Assembly (NCBI GenBank): GCA_020912385.1
Contig: CP087213.1
Coordinates: 124,001-188,000 of the forward strand
Direction: 5' to 3'
Source: Neofusicoccum parvum
Lineage: Eukaryota; Ascomycota; Dothideomycetes; Botryosphaeriales; Botryosphaeriaceae
DNA: 64,000 nt
In this document: positions 55,882 to 64,000 of the stretch, piece by piece
Numbering within the stretch: the stretch's first letter is position 1
Layout: each line of letters opens with the position of its first letter
Notes under the pieces: model-generated
The model's input: the letters and a program-made list of their open reading frames with translations, nothing else
Database searches by the model: none
Told to the model about the DNA's origin: nothing
Made by a program: the position numbers and the translations under genes

Positions 55882-56734
55882 TCACTTATCCTTAAGAATG
55901 AGCTTCTTGAGTACCTGTCGAATCAGCTCGATCAACGACAGCGAATAATCGAACCTATCGTGGTAGAATGCCTGAACTTTGCCGCGCTCGGCTACCCAGT
56001 CGGCCTCAATCTCGTCGTCGATGCAGAAGATGTCCACGCCAGCTGTCTTGTTGCCCTTCGCTCTGCCCACAGCCTCGAACCAGATATAGGCGTCCCTGTA
56101 GATGTGCTCTGCGATATGGTCGATTCCCCCCAGGAAACGTCCCACTTGGTTATGTAATTGCTCAGGGTGAAGCGCTTCAGGTTCCTGAGCTCAATGAGGG
56201 GATGGAAGGTTGGCAGCATGTACCCGGTGGCACTGTGGTGGTACTTCAATCGGGAAATTAACGTGACGTTCTCGATAAGGAGCTTTGACGCCGGGGAGAT
56301 CTTGGCCATGAAGTGGTAGAAGGCCATCGAATCCGCGAAGACGAAGTCATTCTCGTAGAGAATGGGTGCAGCCTCAGAGAAAGTGGCTTTGTTGAGCAAG
56401 AGGACCTTAGTGATCAGGGTAAGGCAGCCATGGAAGGACTTGTCCGGACATATGACGCGCTTGCCATTGATGATGCGGTTCTGCAGGTGGATAGGCTCCG
56501 TCGCAGTCAGGGCGATTTCGTAGACTGTGTTACGCAGCTCGCCTGGAAGTTCGGTCCAAGGGAAGATCTTGCGCATTCTGGCAGACTTAGGGTTGTCAGC
56601 GAGATCTTCTTCGCAGTGTGATAGAAACGGGCCGTGGCGAGCGGAAATACCTTGCTATTGTTCTGGTTCTGCTTGGGAAGCCTCAGGCACGACTTGCGGC
56701 GTCGCTTGGCCGGGTGGACATTCGAGTCCGTCAT
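55882..56734 (-). pseudogene. 2EXR-domain gene, tandem copy 5, frameshifted at a G run
   Basis: The ATG at 56734 gives a short basic leader (HPAKRRRKSCLRLPK) without the acidic run of the other copies. A phase-0 intron (56586-56650) precedes MRKIFPWTELPGELRNTVYE, the 2EXR motif. VLLLNKATFSEAAPILYEND and LPTFHPLIELRNLKRFTL follow. At a run of six G (plus strand C at 56126-56131) the frame departs from the family. One base away it resumes as GGIDHIAEHIYRDAYIWFEA and VGRAKGNKTAGVDIF to a stop at 55882. A seventh G would join the frames, so one base appears lost. Without it the protein ends in an unrelated tail at 55992. It is a recent pseudogene or an assembly error. Confidence 0.7.
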
Positions 56735-57264
56735 GGTTGGAGGTTGGATGCGCATCAGAGCACACTGGCGCGGTTTAATGGACGACTGACAAGTCCGGAA
56801 GTGTGAGAGGTAGTGGAGAAGAAAGGACGAGCATTCGAGAGGTCTGTAGATTCTTATATCGTGCCTTCCAGATCAAGATTGGAAAGGTGCTTGGCACGTG
56901 GTTGTTGGGGTACTTGAGTGGAAGAGAGAACCACGTGCGCTTTTCATTCAGGCAATGTTATGCCCAGTTGCAAAATTGTCTGTCACGACCATGTTTCCCT
57001 ACCAAGGAGTATTATGGGTTTCGTCTTTTGCAGCTGTTGTTGGAGGTTCCCTCGACAGAACAAAGACATTAAATGAAAGCCTCCTTCCCCAGGAAGTGAA
57101 TACTTCGATAGCTCTGATGAATTTGTCACTGGAATCATCTTCTGGTTACTTCGAAAACGCAGATGAACATCCACCAGCGCAGAGCCTGTGCTAGATGGGC
57201 TAATTGTTCTAACCACCAAGCTTCCCCTTCCACGATCTGAGTGAATCCCCGCTGGTACAACAAA
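56735..57264. other. Spacer between 2EXR copies 5 and 6
   Basis: About 530 bp with no credible gene or repeat. Confidence 0.5.
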
Positions 57265-58233
57265 TCATGCACCCAAAAACCTCTTAAAACTCTCCCAAAT
57301 CTCCTCTTGCTCCGTCTCGCTAGCCGGAGCTAAGGAGCCGGCGCCACTATGCCGACTCACAATGTACTTCAGCGAAACTCCGCCGCGGTATGCGACCATC
57401 CGGCCCAACCAGCGTAGAGCTCCATCCTCTCTAAGGTTCAGGATATCCCTAGCAGCCTTCGGATCCCCCTTTTCCTGCGCGATCCACCGAAGCCAGTGGC
57501 CGAAGCCGTTCCTGGAGAGAAAATTTGCCAGAGAATATGCGCACGCCCAGTCGTCCATGTCGAAACCCATTGCGAGTTCCAAGCTCTTCAAGTTCATTCC
57601 GATGAGTGAAGGGAACGCTAAGGCCATGTACCGGGGGTCGTGGTTGCGTTGACTGTACAGGTGGGCCCAGCCTGGCAACCTTTCGTTCGCAAGCTCAATC
57701 CGCTCGATCATCCCCCTCATCTTCGGAGAGATGGTCGTTATGAAGTAGTACATGGTCTTCGCGTTCGCGAAGCGGAACTTGTTGCGGTAGAGGAGGTGAG
57801 CTGCCTCGGTGTAGGCGGCTTTGTTGATGAGAATGAGGCTGGGAACAATGTTGTAATCGCCCCACTCTCTGGACTTGGGTGTCATTTTGACCCTCGGTTT
57901 TCCAAGATTTGTAATGCTTAGCTCGATGGGGGTTTCGGAGATGAGAGCGAGTTCGTATATCACGTTGCGTAGTTCATTAGGGAGCTTTTCCCAGGGGAAA
58001 ACGCAACGGCGTCTCATCGTCTGTGTTTGCTTGTGGGCCTGTTGCAGGGTTAGTGTATTCTTAGACTGATACAAGAATATCGCCGATTAGGTTGAGGTAC
58101 TCACCTTCTTGTGAATGAGCTGGAACTTTCCATCCAAATCGCTGTCATCACGATCACCGAAACCGATGCCATCATCAGCGAACGGCGAGACCCGGCGTCT
58201 CTTACGAGAACGGTCGCTGTTGTGAGAATTCAT
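57265..58233 (-). CDS. 2EXR-domain protein, tandem copy 6
   Basis: Exons in transcription order, 58233-58105 and 58038-57265, give 300 residues. The leader contains DRSRKRRRVSPFADD. The phase-0 intron (donor GTGAGT, branch ACTAAC) precedes MRRRCVFPWEKLPNELRNVI, the 2EXR motif. Shared blocks are SLILINKAAYTEAAHLLYRN and ALAFPSLIGMNLKSLELAM. It is the most diverged copy: the C-terminal part (LRWIAQEKGDPKAARDIL, then a longer tail ending KRFLGA) is extended relative to the others. It may be the oldest member or come from a different founder. Function unknown. Confidence 0.83.
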
Positions 58234-58812
58234 GATGCTGCCTTTGGAATAATTTTTTGATGAGGGGGTGCGCGGTGGTCGTGGAGCTCGTGCTGTAAGC
58301 GTGCCGTGCGACTTGTGGTCGTGTTATTGGGCAATAGCAGAGGGTGGCTCGGACGTGCACTGGAAGAAAATTGAGTATGAAAGGATTCGTAAGGGAAGAG
58401 GAGAGTAGTGTTTAAGTAGCCTTGCGATGCCGACAAGCTGCGGTGTTCGCTTAATATTACTGGGGGAAGTGAACGGTCAAAAGTGCTATGACGCCAGCCA
58501 CCCCATTTCGCAAGCTAACGTACAGTCCGCGGGTCTGATCTGGCGGTAGTCCTGGATCCGATGACGTGTTCCTCTTGCGCTAGCAGCTAACTTATTGGGA
58601 ATTCCGTTAGTATTTATGGGCACTACCGTCTAATGCTTCCTGTTGACCTCACAGCAGAGCTGTACCTATCACAGTACTTAGAAAGTCATGAAAAATTGAA
58701 ATCGACTTGCATTGAAGTACTTTATCCAGGCATATGCATTTGATACCAACCTCCAGCGGGAGAATAAAGCCACCAGCATCCATGGTCGATTGTTCTCGTC
58801 AGCGTGAGCCGT
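58234..58812. other. Intergenic, promoter of 2EXR copy 6
   Basis: About 580 bp upstream of copy 6 and downstream of the hydrolase. No gene or repeat seen. Confidence 0.5.
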
Positions 58813-59813
58813 TTACAGGCGACTCGTGCGGGATGCCGGGGCATCCAGAAAATCGTTGATCATCCGGGAAAACTCGATGGCGTACTGGTACAAGAATCCA
58901 TGACCAGAGTCCGGGAACAAGTGTAGGTGGGGCTCTGCGTTCACCAGCTTCTTCCACATGAGGTAGCTGTTCTCGGAGGGAAGTAAGAGGTCGTTGCTTC
59001 CTGTGTCATGACTTAGGTTAGCGGAACCGAATATCTCAGAGGGGCGATAACCTATACCATTTGCTATGAGCACAGGAATCTTGATCTCATGGAAACGATC
59101 ATAGGAGCCGAACTTGCAGAGCTTCGTGGTCATGAACTTTTCGAAAGCAATGGCCTGTCTCTTGGATCCTTCGGGTCCGATGTAATCAACACGGTTCTTG
59201 CGCGCAGATACAATTCGCCGCCACGACTCAAGCCCGGCATTCCGACTTGTCTCGGACTTCTCAAAGAAGGTATCCAGAAAGGCATTCTTCTGTTCCTCTT
59301 CCGTCTTGGCGGCTTTCAACTGGAAGAATGGGCCAAGATCGGCTTGTACAACGCCTTCGCCGATGCTGAGCGTCGTTCCGGCCAGGATAAGACGTCTCAC
59401 CAAATGCGGAGCGGTGAGAGTAACAATCTGCGCTGCAGCACCACCCATGGAGAACCCAAGAAGGTCGATTTGCTTGATTCCCAGCGCCGAAAGCACGGCA
59501 ATGGTGTATTGTGCCCAGTCGGCGAAGCTGTTGGCAACCTGGCCTCCAGAGCGCCCAACACCTGCATTATCCATGATGAAGACCGGGCGTACGGCGGCAA
59601 TTGGGTTGATCAAGGCTGGGTCCCAGTGATCCATGGTGCCTCTGCAAATATATGATCAGTCTCGCATTAGTTGTCTTGGAAGGAAAAGGAAAAATACCTG
59701 AAGTGCATAAGGAGCACGAGCGGCACTCCCGCGGAGACACCGAAACGACGATAGGCAAACCTAGCACCGCCGACATCCACATACTGATCTTCAGCATTCT
59801 CGTATGTCGTCAT
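58813..59813 (-). CDS. Alpha/beta-hydrolase fold protein
   Basis: The ATG at 59813 begins MTTYENAEDQYVDVGGARF. Introns at 59642-59697 and, very likely, 59001-59057 leave 295 residues, typical for a small alpha/beta hydrolase. The second intron is 57 bp, stop-free and in frame; its removal restores PVLIANGSNDLLLPSENS, which matches the family's strand beta-7 with the catalytic acid. The oxyanion region is LLMHFRGTMDHWDP, the nucleophile elbow is LLGFSMGGAAAQ with Ser in G-x-S-x-G, and the catalytic His lies in PDSGHGFLYQY. It should hydrolyse an ester, epoxide or haloalkane-type bond; the substrate is unknown. An upstream in-frame ATG at 59942 would add 43 residues and looks less likely. Confidence 0.87.
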
Positions 59814-60606
59814 GGTGAGGGGCCCCTGGCTGATGGGTAGTAGGATAGGTGCGAGATGTGGAGGAAGGCGAGGATTGATGCTCTTGCTGCCCGGCCGAAT
59901 GTCGTCTTTTGAAGACGAATGATAATGGGATATATGTGCCACAGTACAGCGACTAGAAGCTGTGTCAACCCGTCAACGCGCTTGGAGTAGCTTTGTGATC
60001 AAAATCCAATGGCCGAGGTACGGAGTCTGCAAAGGCTAGCGCTGACGAGGCCCCGCACATCCGAGACCAGCCGAAGAGACTTTTAAACAATAGAGGAAGT
60101 TGTTGTAGTATAAGCAAGCCACACAGTGACCACAAAAAATAAGCTGTGCAGGCGATAAGACCCTCGGAAGACTTGATCCTGCTTCTACTTGCTTAGATGA
60201 GTTCGGAGGTGAGACGGCTTCCGAGTAGTATCGTGCGGAAATAATGCGGGGGACCGAGAAACTCCAAAGACTACCGGCAACCCGCGTACCTGCAGAGTGA
60301 GTGATGCCGGAGAAAGGTGAGAAAGGACGGATGGCGAGGTGAGGGGGAGAGTTGAGCTGCGCCGCTGCGGAGTAATGGGAGTTGGCACGTGATCAGGCGA
60401 CGCGCTAGCTCCATCAGTGGCGGCTGCCTGAACCGCGTCGCGCGTCGCATCTCCACCAACGCGTCCGTCCGCCACCGCAACAACATCCCATCATCATCCT
60501 CCCTCCCCCATCCCCGCTCTCTCCCCGACCTTGTTCCCGCAACACATCACTTGGAACGACGCTTTTGGGCGTGTGGAACAAGCATCGCGAGCCAGGTGCC
60601 GCTGCA
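59814..60606. promoter_or_regulatory. Divergent promoter region of hydrolase and RAD54
   Basis: About 790 bp between divergent start codons. The frame upstream of RAD54 is open from 60389 but contains no in-frame ATG before 60611, so it is treated as 5' UTR. No specific motif is claimed. Confidence 0.5.
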
Positions 60607-63094
60607 ATGTATGTCGCGTCATCAACAAACAAACCGGATGCGGGCTAACAGCCTCAGGTATCGGTCACGATCGGCTGCGTTGAGCGAGAACAAGGAGAAT
60701 GTCACTCCTGCGAAAAAGGTCGCAACTCTGTACGGCGGTACTCCGCAATCGCTCGACCGTCTCGTCAAGCCGTTCAAATGCCCGGGCTCTGCCGCTCCCA
60801 CCCGCGCCTCGGAGAAACCGGCACGCAAGAGGAGAAAGATCAACTACTCCGGCGCCGATGGCGACACCGAGGATGGCGATAAGGTCTACAGCAATGAGGA
60901 TCGCCTCGCCCTCGCCACCCGCGATGTGAACAGGTTCCCTGTCTTCAAGGTCAAGGACAAGGACACGGCTTTCCGCCAGCGCTTTTCCGTGCCGCTGCTG
61001 AAAAAGGATGTTGATGCCTACAACCCGAACCGACCCGCCCCTCTGCTGGGAATGCGTCAGGGCGCTGTCTTCGTCGCTCGTCCCTTGCACGATCCGACCG
61101 GCGAGTTCGCCATTGTTCTCTACGACCCGACCGTTGACGACAAGCCGGCCCCGGTGGAGGAGGACAAGGACAAGGAGGAGGAGCAGGAAAAGACAAAGCT
61201 CGATGTACCTCTCATGCACAAGAGCTTGGCGGATATCCTCGGCCTGAAGAAGAAGGTCGAGGGTCGTCCGAGAGTGCCTGTGGTCATTGACCCGCGGCTA
61301 GCCAAGGTTTTGCGACCACATCAGGTTGAAGGTGTGAAGTTCTTGTATCGTTGCACAACTGGACTGGTTGATCCGAAGGCCAACGGCTGCATCATGGCCG
61401 ACGAGATGGGCCTTGGCAAGACATTGCAGTGCATCACCTTGTTGTGGACTCTACTCAAGCAATCGCCTGACGCTGGGAAGCCAACGATCCAAAAGTGTGT
61501 CATCGCCTGCCCATCCAGCCTGGTCAAGAACTGGGCCAACGAGCTGGTCAAGTGGCTCGGGAAAGATGCCACTACCCCGTTCGCTATTGACGGAAAGGCA
61601 ACCAAGGAAGAGCTGATCCAGCAACTTCGACAGTGGTCTATTGCCAGCGGTCGCGCTGTCGTGAGGCCAGTCCTCATCGTTTCTTACGAGACACTTCGGC
61701 TGTACGTGGACGAGATCAAGAACACTCCCATTGGTTTGCTCCTTTGCGACGAAGGGCACAGGTTGAAGAACGACGAGAGCTTGACATTTACGGCCCTGAA
61801 CAGCCTGAATGTGCAAAAGCGCGTCATTCTCTCGGGCACTCCTATCCAAAACGACCTGTCCGAGTACTTTGCCCTGCTCAACTTTGCGAACCCCAACTAT
61901 TTGGGTACCAAGAACGACTTCCGGAAGCGATACGAACTCCCCATTCTTCGCGGCCGTGATGCCGATGGCACGGACGAGGATCAGAAGGTCGGCAACGAGC
62001 GCTTGTCTGAACTTCTTACTCTCGTAAACAAGTTCATCATCCGTCGCACAAACGATATTCTGTCCAAGTACCTTCCACGCAAGTACGAGCACGTCGTCTT
62101 TTGCAATCTCGCACCCTTCCAAAAGGATCTGTACAACCTCTTCATCAAGTCACCAGAGATACAGCAGCTTCTCAGAGGCAAGGGTAGCCAGCCGCTCAAG
62201 GCCATCAACATTCTCAAGAAGCTTTGCAACCACCCGGATCTCTTGGAGCTGCCACGCGACCTTCCCGGCTCTGAAGAATGCTTCCCCGACGACTACGTGC
62301 CAAAAGAAGCTCGTGGACGTGACAGAGATGTCAAGTCGTGGTACTCGGGGAAGATGGCTGTCCTGGACCGTATGTTGGCACGCATCCGGCAGGATACCAA
62401 TGACAAAATCGTCCTCATCAGCAATTACACGCAAACTCTGGATGTCTTTGAGAAGCTGTGCCGCTCGCGTTCTTACGGCTGTCTCCGCCTTGACGGAACC
62501 ATGAACGTCAACAAGCGCCAGAAGCTCGTGGACAAGTTCAATGATCCCGAAGGCCCTGAATTTGTGTTCCTTCTCAGCTCAAAGGCCGGAGGATGCGGTA
62601 TCAACTTGATCGGCGCCAACCGTCTTGTTCTCTTCGACCCAGACTGGAACCCGGCTGCAGACCAGCAAGCTCTGGCTCGTGTTTGGCGTGACGGGCAAAA
62701 GAAGGACTGTTTCGTGTACCGATTTATCGCCACGGGCACAATCGAGGAGAAGATTTTTCAACGCCAGTCGCACAAGCAGTCCTTGTCCTCATGCGTGGTT
62801 GATTCTGCAGAGGATGTCGAACGACACTTCAGCTTGGACTCGCTTCGCGAACTCTTTCAATACCAGCCAGACACAACCAGCGACACTCATGATACGTTCA
62901 AATGCAAGCGCTGCCGACCAGACGGGAGACAACACCTCAAGGCACCTGCCATGCTCTATGGTGACACTAGCTCCTGGAACCACTTCGTCAACGACGGTGT
63001 AGATGGAGCTCTTTCAAAGATTCAGGACTTGCTTCTTAGACAGGAGACGGATGAGGATGCTGTCAGCGCTGTCTTCCAGTACATTAGTCATTAG
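60607..63094 (+). CDS. RAD54: RAD54 SNF2-family recombination translocase
   Basis: Proposed structure: the start codon is split, AT at 60607-60608 plus G at 60658, across a 49-bp intron (60609-60657, donor GTATGT, branch GCTAAC, acceptor CTCAG). This gives MYRSRSAALSENKEN and 812 residues in all. Otherwise the frame is intronless; simpler starts at 60611 or 60641 are possible. N-terminal RAD54 features include LDRLVKPFKCPGS and a basic ARKRRKINYSG. The SNF2 ATPase motifs are complete: ADEMGLGKTLQ (Walker A, about 248), LLCDEGHRLKN (motif II, about 364), SGTPIQNDLSEYF (motif III), SSKAGGCGINLIGANR and LARVWRDGQKKDCF (motifs V-VI). The protein translocates along duplex DNA in the nucleus and helps Rad51 in homologous recombination and repair. 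Confidence 0.95.
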
Positions 63095-63353
63095 AGTTCG
63101 ATCAGCATAGATGAGCGTCATGTGGCCGGTACGTTTTTTTTTGTTTTGTGTCTTGCTCCTTTTCTCTCATTTTCCCTGGTGGCATTGCATGGAGTATCGT
63201 GGTGCAGGACAGCGAGTTTGTGGTTGCAAGGAAGACTCTGCTGCTGATAATCATATGAAGTCATTTCAAAGTGATCTTGAAAAGTAGCATAAGTGAGCCT
63301 CATTTTGTCTCGCTTGAATGGTCTGCTTTCATCTTGTATATACAGGCATACAA

Positions 63354-64000
63354 TCAAAGACCCTCATATCCATCTGGCAGTCTCCTCTTCTCCAGCCAGG
63401 CTGTCACGAAATCCGCGAACAGCTTCGGATCCTGCTCGTTCCACGGGTGCCTCATCGACGGTATTTGTTTCGCCGTGCTCCCCGCATTCCCTTTCTTCGC
63501 GCCACATCAACACTATCGTTCGTAGGAATCACCCTACCCTTCGTCCTCGCCTTCAACGGCCGCACCTCCTCCTCCGACGTCAACACCTGAACCACCCCCC
63601 TGCACAGCTCCAACGTCTTCGGCGTCCTCGGCATCTCCTATTTCTCCCCTCCAGCGGAGCCGCCATCCCCCGCCCGCCCTCCTCCCTCCTCAACCAACCC
63701 CAGCACCCGCCTGACCACCCACTCAGGCACCACGCCCTCCGCCCGCGCCCACAGAAACACCGCCCACGGCATCAGCGGCCGCCGCCGCCGCCCGCGCCCG
63801 GCAACCGCGCCACGCCCGACACGAACACGACGCCAACGAGCTCCGCGTGCGCCGCTGCACCAGGTCGGCGAGCAGCGGGAGGGCGATGGCGAGGCGGTGG
63901 CGTGCGTGCGCAGCACGGCGCTGTAGCCCGGCAGCACGTGGATCAGGATGTGGTGCGAGGTGGGGAGGCGGGCGGCGGTGGGGAGCCAGCTGCGGGAGGT
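63354..64000 (-). CDS. Partial hydrolase-like gene cut by the window edge, frame broken
   Basis: The minus strand reads from the window edge as SHHILIHVLPGYSAVLRTHA, then, in other frames, PLMPWAVFLWARAEGVVPEW, VLTSEEEVRPLKARTKGR and finally IPSMRHPWNEQDPKLFADFV with a stop at 63354-63356. The last stretch resembles the C-terminal helix region of alpha/beta-hydrolase-like proteins. The pieces lie in different frames without obvious introns, and the DNA here is extremely G/C-rich on one strand. Unrecognised introns, real frameshifts or sequence errors could each explain it. It converges with RAD54, about 260 bp apart. The 5' part lies outside the window, so I cannot name the family with confidence. 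Confidence 0.4.

Noticed and set aside
1..64000. CRISPR array, bacterial operon or phage features
   Set aside because: The sequence is eukaryotic, with spliced genes; no direct-repeat/spacer array is present.

Overview
The window comes from a filamentous ascomycete nuclear genome (Pezizomycotina). Most genes are broken by introns of about 45-80 bp with GT...AG ends and CTAAC/CTGAC-like branch sites, and the gene content is typical of that group: HET-domain protein, Zn2Cys6 regulator, NmrA-like protein, P450, type-B carboxylesterase, 2EXR proteins, DUR3-type urea transporter, AIM24, ATM1 and RAD54. A Dothideomycete-like host is my guess only. Exon models were built by hand from reading-frame continuity and splice-site consensus, so individual junctions are predictions.

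Left part (1-26 kb): an ankyrin-repeat protein, possibly cut at its 5' end, converges on a HET-domain protein. A Zn2Cys6 transcription factor, an NmrA-like reductase-fold protein, a secreted Ser/Thr-rich surface protein, a type II membrane protein with a lectin-like ectodomain, a secreted carboxylesterase, two unrecognised proteins and a P450 follow. No polyketide, peptide or terpene synthase is present, so this does not form a classical metabolite cluster. A degenerate ~40-bp minisatellite lies at 22.5-23.1 kb.

Middle (27-38 kb): a 1,621-residue protein ends in a CorA-like membrane module. Next comes a complete but decayed Tc1/mariner element (32702-34043, TA-flanked, matching terminal repeats) that appears to interrupt an older reading frame. 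After it sit a protein with only the C-terminal part of HET proteins and a polytopic glycoprotein-like membrane protein. With the ankyrin/HET pair, this looks like an accessory region rich in self/non-self-recognition families.

Right part (39-64 kb): mostly conserved cell biology. It holds a dihydroflavonol-reductase-like enzyme, a ten-exon urea transporter, an NDI/AIF-like FAD oxidoreductase, the divergent mitochondrial pair AIM24/ATM1 with a 229-bp shared promoter, an alpha/beta hydrolase and RAD54. The right edge cuts another hydrolase-like gene. Between ATM1 and the hydrolase lies the most distinctive feature: six tandem, same-strand 2EXR paralogues (50265-58233). All have one phase-0 intron at the same place, just before the 2EXR motif. 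Two copies carry a one-base frameshift in a homopolymer run.
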